Source: Tanytarsus gracilentus
Taxonomy: Eukaryota; Arthropoda; Insecta; Diptera; Chironomidae
Reading direction: 5' to 3'
Length of the DNA: 64,000 nucleotides
Assembly: GCA_038502055.1 (NCBI GenBank)
Contig: JAXRKN010000036.1
Location: 1,116,001 to 1,180,000, forward strand
Shown: positions 40,301 through 52,900 of the stretch, one piece after another
How positions within the stretch are numbered: the stretch's first letter is position 1
Layout: every line of letters starts with the position of its first letter
Position numbers and translations under genes: made by a program
Notes under the pieces: generated by a model
The model's input: only the letters and a program-made list of their open reading frames with translations
What the model was told of the DNA's origin: nothing
The model's database searches: none

Positions 40301-43300
40301 TGGCGTTGTTGTGAACATTGGCAAATTGAATTTTTTTTGCCTGAGTATTTTTAAGCTTCGACCACAAAGTATGGCAAATCTTCTTATTGTTTTCGTAAAT
40401 ATATCGAGAAAAAATGTTTAGCAATGATTAAGCAAAAAATGTCCTTAGTAAGGTATTTTTTTTCGGTAAATTGCAGACTTAGGCAACATATTTGACTTTA
40501 ATGTCGTTCGCATTTCTTTAAAAATTCACTCTTTATTTTTATTCGTTCCAAAGCAATGTTCAACGACCATATGATATCGATTCAAATTTATGTCATGTCA
40601 CTTACTTTTGCTTAAATGCGACAGCAAACACAAATAACGAGCATCAATAAGTAGCTCTTAAGAATTTCTTAGGATGAATTTACGTATCAGCAAGCTCTCG
40701 ACTAGAAATTCATTTTTAATCGCTCGTTAGAGGAGAAAAGGTAAATTTTATTCTGTGTCACTGAATTTTCTAAAGAAAATTCTTCAATTTAAAATATTTT
40801 GTAAATTTAACATGAAAAGTTTCTAGATGAAATTTTTGATTTTAGAAAATTTAAAATCTCCAACTCTCAACTCAAAATGCTTAATAATAACCATGATTCT
40901 GAAATTAATCCGAAAGTGTCAAAAACTCTTCAAAATTTCGAGAGCTTTTCAGAATCTTTTGAATTTGAAATACATATTTTGACGAGTGCTCTCAGTAATG
41001 TCAAGTTTAATATTTTATGCATCGTAATGCGAGTGCAAACATTGAATTTTTACACAATATGTGAGCATATTATGGTGTTAGGTTGATAATATTATCATGG
41101 ATTTAAATGTAAGTGAGAAGATGAAGTAACAATGCACACAACACGTTTGTTCAGCGCCTGTAAATCAAAAGCCCGTCATCCATTATTCAATTGAATGCAG
41201 ACAATGGAACAAACCGCATTCATATCCATCTACTTTTGTTCAGCCATTTCGTTGAATTTTATGCAATTAAAAATATTTAGTGAATTTATCAAAAATCAAG
41301 CAAAATAATTTTAGTCACAGAATATCTTGAAAAGCTTTAATCCAGTACTCAAATTCAAACCAGTCTCTCCTGTCAAATTTCAATTCCCATTATGAAGGCT
41401 GAAAGTACCGTGCGTTACTATATGGAATGTAATTTAATTTATGCCTTTTCACTGCTCTTTTTTCTTGCTCCTTTTTCTCTTCAATATATCACACGTATTC
41501 ACACGCAGCGAGGATTTCATTCAAATTCTCTTACATTCATGGGATTATGAACAATTGCTTGATTTATTACAATTTTATTTTATTATTGTATCACATTGCT
41601 CTCGCACGAGTGAGGGTAGAGTCTTTGCGTATTCAATTCCTCGAGCGAGATGACTGAACGCGCTCGCAAAATAATGAAATCATTTTTCGCTTTTCGGCAA
41701 TTTTTATTCAACGCTGGGAAAAAAGTGAAAATTTTTATATTCATCGTGAATAAATCATTAAATATTCGTAAATTCATTCAAGCACTTTTATCATTATTGA
41801 AAAGTGATTAATTTTTTTCCTGCACAGAAATTATTTGTAATTTAATTATTTTTTTGAAGTGAATAAAATTGTAAAATTGTTTAATCGTTGAGGTGTTGTT
41901 ATTAATTTCAAGCATCAACGCTTTTAAATTGTAATTGGTTGGAGCGAATTAAGAGGTTTTGTTTTTTAATCAAAATTGTGGATTTGTTGATTCAAATTTA
42001 AACTTGAATCAAAATTTAAAATCGAGTTTCAATGTTTTTCCTCAATCAAATGAATCCCACACAGGTTTTTAACATTTCCTGACCTTAATCTCATCATCTT
42101 TCTTTCCACCCACATCATCATCATTATTAAATTGAAATTTATAATCCCGGACATGGTCAGGACTCGCTTCGAAATTGATATTGTTACTGTTGAAAATGAG
42201 AAAGTGATGACTTTTAATTGACAGCGATTAGTACACCTCTGACCCTTGTCACGACTTAATTCACAAAAATTTAATTACAGGAAGGTGTCAGAGGGCACTG
42301 ACAGAACATTCAAATGGGTTTAATGGAATTGAGATTCGAAGCATTTTGATGCATGCTTGCACAAACCCGCAAAAGCACTTTTCACTTTTCTCTCCTTTTG
42401 TTTGTCAAGCCACGACAGAAAAACAATGGGGTTGTAAATAAATGAAGTGCACACTAGAAAATTGTAAGAATCAACAACTGCCATTTGTTTCTCTACAGTG
42501 GTTTTTTGTTCATCATTTAATCAAAAAGCTTTTTCTTCTTTCACAGGCTTTTCATTCTTTTATGTTTGTTAGAGTGCATGTGAGAATAAACAATGAGAAG
42601 AGATGACCACTTTTCATATGTGCAAGCTCATGTAATATTTATGCATGGTCTACATTCTGACTTTGTTGGATGTGATCATGCATGGCAGTGCACTATAAAT
42701 TTTTTAACATTTATTGCAAATATTTAGAAACTTTTTCAGGAATTTCCTTGAAAATGGTTCGATAAAATTAATGAAAAAATTATTTTTTGTTTCTTGATTT
42801 ATTTCCTGGAATGTGAATAAAACTTTTGCAATTTTAAAAATTTATAAGAGTTTCTATAAATTTCCTGGATTTAATTTTTGGAATTGCAGAATATGTTGAA
42901 AATTTATATTTTTTAACTTTAAGTACGAAATTTAAAATTAAGTAATAAAATTCTGTCAAAAATTTTAAAATTTTACGAATTTCCAAGACTTTTTAATCTC
43001 TCAAAAGGTCAAATCTCTTTTTTAAATAAACGCATGAAACAAATTGATTAAAAAAATTCCCATGAAGTCAATTTCAATCAACATTTTTATTTGTCACTGT
43101 CAGTTAAACAAACAAAAGTTTCAATCCATGACTTTTCATTTATTTTTATACAAAAAATTGATTTATGGAATAAATATTTATACAAATTGTTCAAATGACC
43201 ATTCTTCATACGTGCTCTGCATGCAATGAAAAGATAAAATTTTACTTGTAAATCATTTCATTAAAATGCAACGTTTCCATCATAATCTGACGATGTCACT

Positions 43301-46300
43301 TCGTTCGGCTGGTGTTTGTGTTAAAGGGGTCGAAAAAAGCAGTTAAAGGTGGTAGAGGGGAATGTGAGAAAAGCCACAGTGCTAGTTTCCTTTCATTACA
43401 CGACATAAATTTACATTTTCGAGCTCTCCTCACATTTCATCACCGTTTCATCTCAATTCGCAACATCATAGTGACGACGGAGAGAAACATTAAAAATATG
43501 CAAATAATAATCCCCCAGATGGATGGTGATGGAACATTTCGGGAACGAAAGAGCATTTACATTTGCCTTGCGAGTGTTGAACGGGTCACTCTCGAGTCAT
43601 CGCAGTGCATCCCATCTATGGATACGCTCGAATGTCAAATTTCTCGTGAATAATTTATTTACGACCTCTATATATGTAGCGTCGCATGGTCAGCAGAAGC
43701 CTTTCATATAGCCTTTCAGAATTTTATTATGATGAATGATGTTTGCATAATTCAAATGCACATTCTATCTCGAGAGAAACAGATCCGCACACACTCACTT
43801 CACCATGACAATGTTACAGAGGGAAAGTTCACATGGAAATATGTTAAACTGTTGCATGTTTATTATAATGAGAGCGTTTAAGTTAATTTCAGCATTTAGG
43901 TTTGAAAAACTTTAAGCGATGAAATTTTTAAATAAAAAATTTTTAATTCTCTTTCTTCGCCACAGATTAAAACCACAAAAAAGAACAAAATGCATTTTAT
44001 CTCCTCACAAATTTTTTTTTAAAATCTCAAATCCGCTCGGGGACAAAGCTATAAGAAAGAAATTTTGAATGATAAAACGTCAAAGCTGTAGAGAAACATC
44101 GAAAGGATTTCCCAACGCTCCCATCACATTCATTTTCGCTTCACAAAGAAGAAAGTTCTTACTCATTCATCTCCCAATTTGCCATTCATATGTGTGTGTG
44201 TGCACTAAATCCATTTATATTCCAAATTCGCTTGAAAAATTCTTTTCAAATTCATCCATTTTGTTCTTCGCTATTTGTATTTTTTTGTGTCATCGTTGAA
44301 TCCTTAAAAAATGGGGATTTCGTGCATGAATTCGAAATTTGTATGCGGACAATTTCAAAATCTATCCGTTCGTACATGTTTTGATAACATTTTTGTTCCA
44401 CCAAAATCCCCGCCGGCTTAAAGTCGGTTGCAGTTTTTGCCTCGATTTTACAACACATAAAAACACGACTAATGTCTGTTGATTCCGCAAACATATCGCG
44501 CTGTTTTTAGCTCACCACTGATTCTTTATTCAGCATCCATTTCCATCGTTTGATGCCTCTTTATTCGTTTTAAATCCACGAGCATTTTTATGTCGCATTC
44601 ACAGACCAAAGATCGTGATTGAGGGTTTAAATGGAAAATTATTCAAAAATATTTAGAATTTTACAAATAATTTCAAAGTTTCCAAGCATTTGGATTTAAT
44701 GCTCACTTCTGCAAAAATGCACATTCATTTCAAATTTTATGTCTTCACTCAATTTTATTTCAAATGTGCTCTCAACAAAAGCTTTTTCACTCTATGATGT
44801 GATTTTGATGAATAAAAAAGGGCTTTTCGCACTCTCGCTTTGTGAATGTGTGGAATTCCAATGAAGTAAAGAAAATAAAGCTCACAAAATTTTTACTCGT
44901 TTCATAATCGCTTTTTATGTCAATTTGAGTCAAGTGAGTTTGGAGGATGATAAGAAAATAATAAAGGGTTTAAAATTTATGAAAATGAATGCTTTAAATT
45001 GTAAGTCAATGGATTACAACCTTAATCATCAGGCGTTACGCCCACAACCCACTTCCTTAAGAAAGTCACATTCAGCTCTAAGACAGTCTGCATCACTTGA
45101 TTAATTTTTTTACTAATTTCTGCAAAAATCATTTCAAAAAAATTTGACCATGGAAAAAAATCTTACTCATAAATATTTTTACTGCTCATTTAACATCCAC
45201 AATGTCATTTAGTGAACATAAAATTTCATTTGGTCTACCGGCTTTCATGCAGTTTCAGAGACCTTGAAAAAGTTCAACAAAAGTTTTTCGTTCACAATCC
45301 CACGAATGCCATTAAAGTTGAATTTCTTGTGATAATTAATCATTTTTTTCCCGCTCGGAGCTTTAAATAACTTTAAAAATATGTCACGCCTCATGAGGTA
45401 CATCTCTCTCACTTTCGCCGACATTTGAGTATAATTAGATCAAATTTATGCTGCTTATGTTGATTTTATGCAAATTGCTTTTGGCTTCATGTTAATCGCG
45501 TCTCATTTATACGCAGAGGTTTTCTGGCATTCTTAAGTGATGTTGATGGTGAAAAATAATAAAACGTCGTAATAACTTAAAATACCTGCTGTATATTGAA
45601 ATAATTGGTAAGTTTAGAACGTGCTGGTCATTTTCAAAAGAGATAAAGCATCACAAAAGGAGGTATTTAAAAAACATTAAGAACGCTTTGCAAAAAAAAC
45701 AAATGTAAAGAGTGAAACGTAGAATTTTTTTTTACTATCATAAAATTTATTCTTAAAAACAATTACATGATTTTTAAATTACAGTCTTGATGTAAATTGC
45801 CACGTGGAATTATTGGTTAAAAAATCTCGAGATAAACATTGAAAAATAATCATTTTTAAATATTTGGATTTAATAACAATTTTCTGTTTTAAAACTGAGT
45901 TTATTCTTTTAGATTCTAAATTTTTGCGTATTAGATACACTCTGCATCTAGAAACTATAAATCATCACTGAAGTTAATTAAAAAAATCCACATAAATCTT
46001 TTTTCTCCTCTTCAGTTCTTTGTGAATTAATTTATAAAAGAATTACGTTGAGAAGTTTTTGTATCTTTTTGCGTCTTTTAAATTAATAAAACTGCATCAT
46101 TCAACAACCTGAGAGTGCAACAACAAACAACAGCGTGAGATAAAAACATAAAAACGTGTGTGAGAGAGAAGTTGAGTTTGAAATTGACCGTGAGTGATGT
46201 CAATGAAATTTTTTTTGAGTTCATTAGCATCAAAAAATTATTTAAAAAAATTCCATAAATTAAATTAAAAAATTCATTTCATAAAAAAGAATTCACAAAA

Positions 46301-46971
46301 CTTCCGCACAAACCCTCTCAAAATGACTTCTTCATATGAATAAAAAGAGCTAAGAAGAAACAGCGAAAAATTTTGTTTTCTATTCACCTCTCTCGCCACT
46401 AGCTTGTTAGTCACAATCGTGAACGCATTATCATCGCAAGTGAATTGTGAAACTTTTTTTGGTGCTGTCAAATTTTTCGTCAATTATTATTTATGAGCGG
46501 TTAATTAAATTATAAAAAATTTACAGACACTTTTCACACATTCCGAAGAAAAAGCTTTTTGCACTCAATTCATTTTGATTGTTGAGTCGTGGACGTGAAG
46601 ACTTTATAAAATTTTAGTGCTCAACTGGTTTGCAATTAACGTGGACGTACTTCAAAATAAATTGATCTTGTGACAAAAAAATTAATTGATGGACGCACAA
46701 TATGTGAAGTGAAATAGAATTTTTATCAACGAGAGCAAATATAAAGTGAGAAGCGTGAAAACAAGTGGAACAATGCATACAATGTCTTAATTGCATTTTC
46801 AGCGTGCACATTCACAATAAAGCAAAGCTTTCAATTTTTTATTCACTATCTATCGCCTCTTCTTTCCTCCGGTGTATTTGTGTGTGTGTGGATGTGAAAA
46901 CAATTTTAATTAAATTGTGGCATACATGTTTGATAGCACATCCAGCTCCCTCTCGTTCGGTCAAGCTTGAA
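31371..46971. other. Gene-poor intergenic region
   Basis: About 15.6 kb between the kirre/rst 3' end and the next supported start codon. The open frames are short, AT-rich and without recognisable motifs. The only segment worth separating is the exon-like stretch at 34190-34358. TATAAA at 46605-46610, about 365 bp upstream of the next start codon, could belong to a promoter but no convincing initiator sits at the right distance. Confidence 0.5.
34190..34358 (+). other. Exon-like segment, possible alternative 3'-terminal exon
   Basis: A strong acceptor (CAAATTTCTCATTTTCAG, ending at 34189) precedes a 55-codon open frame that ends in TGA at 34356-34358. Its third codon positions are noticeably richer in G/C than the surroundings, and the product is unlike the Lys/Phe/Ile-rich noise typical here (it contains KLWGIHEAYEADLYKTYNAC). 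The frame begins after one base. The donor of kirre/rst exon 4 (after 29739) leaves two codon bases (AG), so AG + C would make Ser and continue in frame. That would replace the normal tail and remove the THV ligand. A phase match has a one-in-three chance of being accidental. It could equally be an exon of another gene or noise. Confidence 0.3.
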
Positions 46972-49900
46972 ATGAAAATTTTTATCCTATTTGGAATATT
47001 TTTCGCTTGCCATGCATTTATGATGATGCAATGCTCAGCAAAAGGTAACAGTATAGAGAGAAAAAAGTTGTAGTTTTTTAGTTATGGACATTTTCCAAAC
47101 AATATATAACAAAGTGTGTCTGTTACAACAGCGTTCATCGGGAATTGGCTGAGCGGAGTGTTTGGCGAGAGCATGCACAGATATCGTTACGATCTGGATA
47201 GTGGAACCTCATATTATCGCAACACCGATGGAACGGTCGACTCATGGCAATCACCACAACGGAGAGGTACGAAACAATTGAAATGTATAGAAGAGAAAAT
47301 TATTCTAATTACATGGACGGAAATTTACAAATTGAAAAAATTGAATGCACAATTGTGAAGCTTTAAAGATGATCATCAGATAATTATGCGAAAAAAAAAT
47401 ATTTTACTAGAAAATTTAATTTTGATGGCTTAAGAACTATTTTAAAAAATCTCATGGACTTTTAAATTTTGCATAAAAAATTCATCAAAATTTAATTTCT
47501 TCCTCAAACCAATTTATTCCAAAAACGAGATGCCTCACCTTGTGGCTCGAAAATGTCAATACAAGTTTTAACAAAGCCCATAAAAATTTGATGCGTTTGA
47601 TTATTTTTTGTGTCGTTTTATTGCATGAGTTTTTTTTACTTCAACCCGGGGGGCGTAGCACGGCGATATAAATTTTATATCAGATATCAAAGATATAAAT
47701 TTATATCTTTGATATCTTTTATCTCTTTTATATCATTTATATCTTCCATACAAAATTGATATAAAATTTATATCTTTTATATCTTTTTACAAAAATTAAA
47801 TCAAGATTTAATTAAATTTAACAAACTTTAAATGTTTCTTGATATAAAAAAATACTTTAAAATATTTTTTAATAAAATTTATTCTCAGTTTCTTTCTAAC
47901 GCGATTAATAAAACTGTTTCAAAATAAACTAGCGGGTGTTGCCGCGTAACCCATCGAATCAGATCATTATTTAAAAATCGAATGCATAAAAAAATCAGTC
48001 AGTCAATCCGGACGACGAGTGTACAAAAAAGCCAATGACAAAAAAGCCAAGACATTTTGGCCACTGGTATGGACACTTTGGCCAATAGCATGGACATTTT
48101 GGCCAATACCATAGACATTTTGGCCAACAATTAATAATTGGATTAGCATTGGGAATAAAAAAATTACTAACATATTATCTTAAATTTTGTTTGTTACACA
48201 AAAAAAAATGAATAATCCGAAAAAAACGGATTTGATTTTCGAATCCAGGAAAATTTTTGAGAAAATTTCTATGCTATTGGCCTTAATGTCTATGCCATTG
48301 GCCAAAATGTCCATACCATTGGCCAAAATTTCCATGTCATTGGTTTTTTTGTCTTTACATTTTGGTTAATACAAACAGCTATGGCTTTAAAAATAAGTTT
48401 AGTAGACAAAAATTCGAAAATTTGACTTTACGACTTATATTTGACCTAAGCTTTAAGAACCTAAGTCCTAAGTACCTCGGACGTATTCCATCCTACTCAG
48501 CATCAAAAGACGAGTTTAACGATACCCATGAAGCCATAGTTCTGAAAAATGGACATTTTGGCTGTCTGTGGCACTACTGGCCGTCCATGATGGCTCTATA
48601 ATATTTCTACTAATTTACAAATTATAAAAAAATAATTTAAAATTTTATTTATTTTTTTCCCAGTTTCTTTTGGCTTTTCTTTCGCTGTCTGTTGTTCTGT
48701 TGGTCTGAGATAGTATTTTTTAAATTTATAATTTGTTGGTTTTAGGATTATGTATGACCGTCGTGCATGGACAGCCTAAATGCCATTTTTCACAAAATTT
48801 CCTTTATATGGCTTCTTATTCTTAACTCTATTTTATCAAATCGAAAGAATTATGATATTTGAGGAATGTCTTCTGCCATCACTGCCACCATGTCCATCAC
48901 GGCCGGCCAGGAGTGCCCCTAATGTCCATTTTTTAAAAGTATGTTCTGTATCGTTGAACTCGTAATTGCATCAGGAATTGATTACCATTTATATTTTTAA
49001 GTGACCGTACGGCCGGCCAGGAGTGTCCAAGGAATGCCACTAATTCCATTTTTTAAATTCTTCATGTACCTCGTTGACTGGTTTACCAGGAATCGATTGG
49101 CATGGATCTGAAAATGGAACACTGTGGAAAATGGAACACAGTGGAAAATGGAACATAGTGGAAAATGAAACAGTGGAAAATGGAACATGGTGAAAATGAA
49201 ACATAATGGAAAATGAAACACAGTGGGAAATGGAACACAATGGAAAATGGAACATAGTGGAAAATGGAACACAGTGGAAAATGAAACACAGTGGAAAATG
49301 GAACACAATAGAAAATGGAACATAGTGAAAAATGGAACATGGTGGAAAATGAAACACAGTGGGAAATGTAACATAATTGAGAAATATTTTCCATAAGGCT
49401 TCCCTTTTGGCTTCTCCAAGGCTTCTTCATAGGACTTCCCCATGTTACATTTCCAATACTGATCTGTTACAAGTGGGTTACACGGCAACACCCACGTGTG
49501 GGTTTTGAAACATTTTTCTTCTTGTAAAGTCACTCAATTAACGTTAATTAAAACTTTTATTTAATTTAAAAGAATTGATTCGCCAATGTTAAAAAGATAT
49601 AAATGATATAAAAGATATAAATTTTGGGATATAAAAGATATAAAAGATATAAAAGATATCAAAGATATCAAAGATATAAAATTTATATCTTCGTGATTCG
49701 CCCCCATCTTCAACCCTTTTATTTATTTTATATTAAAATTTGAATAAATCTTTTAAATTCATTATCAACAAAACCTATCAATTTAAAAGTAAAATATCAC
49801 CGGTATTCAATCTTCAACGTTCGACCAAAAGCTCAACAGCAATAAAAAGTGTCGTTAAAGATTTTAATGGGCTGAAAAAAGAGCAAGAAGATTTAAAGCG

Positions 49901-52900
49901 GGACATAGAAAAGTTTTTCAATCTTTTAAAAAATCCTGTTGAAAGCTTATCGCCCATTTTCATCTCGCATTATAAATCTTTCTCGCACCTCCTTGAGTGC
50001 GATAAAATGTGGCGTGATGTGAAATTTCATTCCCACGTGTCAATTTTGTTTCGCTAACGAGCAAAGATTGTAAATGAGTATCACAACATGTTTCAGGATT
50101 CATTAAGTTGCACATTGACGTACATCGATCTCTAGACACAGTTTTGCAATCGCAATGCATATTTTAGACTCAATTCTCTTTGGTAATTATCGTGTTTAAA
50201 TATTCAATGAGCAAATTTACAAACTTTACTGATTTTTCTCTCGAGAATTTTCTCGAAAGCTTTCTCATGAGATGACGTCAAATTAATAAGTGCGTGCTTT
50301 GAATAATAAATCGTTGTCGTAGTGAATAATTCTGTAATTTGCAAGTTTTGAACTCATATATGAAGAAATTTAATTTTTAAAAATTTCAACTTATTTTAGG
50401 AATTTTAAATCTTAATAAATTTAACTAAATTATTATTCTCATAATAAATGCTCAAATTTAAAAATCAAATAAATAAATCGCATTAAGATAATTGCCATAA
50501 CCTTTATATTTTATTATGATTGATAAAATCTGTTAATAGATTTTCTTAGATAAAGGCTTTTATGTCGTTCAAGTTCAAGGTTTGTAGCCAACGAACCACT
50601 GCTGATTTTAAAACTTCTGACATTGAAATAGTTAAAACGACTGAGATGATAAATTAGCGTCACTGTGTGTGTGATTATACGTTGTTCGTCTCAGCGAGAC
50701 ATCACGGTGATGTTGAATCGCGCTCAAATAATTTTTTCGAAAAATTCTCTCGGCAATAAATTCTAACTATAATTTAACACCAATCATACACAAATGGACA
50801 ATAATTTATTGGCTACGTGTGAATCGTGCATTGTGGTAATTAATTAGTGGATTGCAGATTAGTATTTCCATGGCTATAATTCTTTTTTCGGGTGAAATGT
50901 TGAGCTTCCATGTCTGATGAGTTGAAATTAAAAAGAGAAAAACATTTGAAAAGTTCTTCATTTTTTTCGTCATCATTTATTTATTTTAAATTTAGTTGAA
51001 GCTGCGTTTGATGTAATATCACACTGAAAAAGGAGTAAGAGACGAGAGCTTTTACTTAAATTTTTAATTCAAGTTTTCAAAATTTAAAATCCGTTAAAAT
51101 TTTTTTAAAATTAAATGTAAATTCAAAAAAATATTTAAATATCATAACAGTTCGTGTCTGTCTCCAACTTCATTTTTAACATTTCTTTAACATTTATTTT
51201 CCAAATTATTCAAGTTCAAGTTAAAATATTTAACCTCAAAATTTAAACTTGTAAAAAAATTAAACTTAAATTTTTTAAAATTAAGGTTCATTAAATTTAA
51301 TCTCAAATCAACTTTAACTTTCATCTCATTGCATTTCAATTGTGAAACCGCAAATTAACCCACCATATATGGCGAGCCATTGATCATGATGTTTGAATCC
51401 ATTTTAGTGCTCTATTCATCAAAACTCATTCAGCTCATTTCATTATGTTCTCTTTCACTTTCATAACTATTCACATGTGAACATTGCAATGATAAACTCG
51501 CAATTTCTATTTTGCGTTTAAAGGCACTTGAAGCTAATAAACTTTTTTGGCTGGTCATGTATTCAAAATCTCGACCGTTTTTGGAAAAAAAAGTTATGCT
51601 ATGCAAAGAAAAACATTACAGCACAGTTTACGTTCAATGTCAGAAGGTTTCGACAAAAAGGCCTGCGGGAAAGTTTTAATGGAGCTGAAAAATTTGAAAC
51701 ATTTCTCGCTAATTACATGGGCAAGCAGAAAAACGCAAAAATTCTCTGCTAAAAGAAAATTTCAATAGAAGAAGACTTTTTAGCGTAACCCACAAAGTGG
51801 TGTAACGCTTATATGCTCGTGATTCCGTCCGTCCGTCCGTCCGTCCGTCCGTCCGTCCGTCCGTCCGTCTGCACAAGCGAGATCTCGGTCCCTGGACCAG
51901 CTAGAGACTTCTAGTTTTCGCCAGATGGTAGCTCTTAGGGTCTATATGTGCAGGCACTGACTATTTTTTGAGTCATGACCTATGGTCGTGCCATGGACGG
52001 CCATAACGTGCATTTTTCATACAAATTTTCTCTTATATGGCTTCATGGGTATCGTTGAACTCGTGATTGGGTCAGAAATCGATTGGCATTGATTCGTAAC
52101 TTGACCAGGAATCGATTGACATACATGATTTTTCGAGTCGTGACCATAGGTCGTGCCAAAATGTCCATTTTTTCAGAACTATGGCTTCATGGGTATCGTT
52201 GAACTCGTGATTGGACCAGGAATCGATTGATATAGATGATTTTTGAGGAATGTCCATCATGGCCGGCCAGCAGTGCCACGGACAGCCAAAATGTCCATTT
52301 TTCAGAACTATGGCTTCATGTATCTCGTTGAAGTCGTAATTGGACTAGGAATCGAATGTCCTTTATGATTTTTTTTGTATGTTCATCCTGGACGGACAGT
52401 AGTGCCACGGACAGACTTAATGTCCATTTTTCAGAAATATGGCTTCATGGGTATCGTTGAACTCGTGATTGGACCAGGAATCTATTGACATGATGATTTT
52501 TGATAAACGCTAATCAAGGCCGGCCAGTAGTGCCACGAACAGCCAAACTGTCCATTTTTCAGAACAAGCACTTCAGGGGTAGCGTTGAACTCGTAATGGG
52601 ACCAGCAATCTAATGACATAGCCGATTTTTGCGGAATGGTCGTACAGGAGTGCCACGGACAGCCAAAGTGTCCGGATTGACTTAAACTCATTTTTTTGCA
52701 CATGATTTTCAAACACTGATTTGTTACAAGTGGGTTACGCGGCAACACCCACGTGTGGGTTTTGAAACATTTTTTCCTTAAAAGCTCTTCAAAAAGGAGG
52801 AAAAAGTTAAAAACTTTGCCAATTTATTTGCCTCAAGCGGCTCGGAAAAAAAAATATTAAATATCGACAGGAAAGCAAGAGCAGAAAACTTTTCTACAGC

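Larger units (their letters stand above)
47639..49716. mobile_element. Composite non-autonomous DNA element with inverted ends and 9-bp putative target duplication
   Basis: CTTCAACCC occurs at 47639-47647 and again at 49708-49716 and looks like a 9-bp target-site duplication. Inside it the ends are inverted repeats: left GGGGGCG..CACG..GATATAAATTTTATATC, right the same on the opposite strand, with about five mismatches over about 33 bp. Each end leads into a subterminal array of GATATAAA/GATATC units (47665-47790 and 49596-49690). A second inverted pair sits inside, GGGTGTTGCCGCGTAACCCA at 47934-47953 against 49474-49493 (19 of 20 match). The interior is tandem and dispersed repeats. No transposase-like frame is present, so it would need an enzyme supplied elsewhere. 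A 9-bp duplication would fit Mutator-like elements, but the superfamily cannot be assigned from the ends alone. Confidence 0.65.
51783..52770. mobile_element. Second repeat-built element sharing its right end with the first
   Basis: The left end GCGTAACCCAC (51783-51793) is the inverse of GTGGGTTACGC (52730-52740), an 11-bp perfect inverted pair. The right flank, ACAAGTGGGTTACGCGGCAA and the CACCCACGTGTGGGTTTTGA that follows, is nearly identical to 49471-49515 in the first element. Between the ends are a CCGT tract and about five copies of a ~129-bp tandem unit. There is no coding capacity. The exact outer limits and target duplication are unclear, so the boundaries are approximate. Confidence 0.6.

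Noticed and set aside
47267..47358. Read-through of exon 2 of the secreted-protein gene to a stop at 47358
   Set aside because: After the GTACGA donor the codons become AT-rich like intron sequence. Splicing explains the sharp change better, although retention of the intron cannot be excluded.
48997..49533. 178-codon minus-strand frame and two overlapping frames, His/Phe/Pro/Cys-rich
   Set aside because: These are a translation of the 17-bp minisatellite and flanking repeat DNA, in three frames at once.
49740..50057. 105-codon frame, Lys/Glu-rich and helix-like, next to the right end of the first element
   Set aside because: There is no ATG at the start, no good acceptor at the right place, and the length is expected by chance. 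It does not overlap the element, so it is not a transposase remnant.
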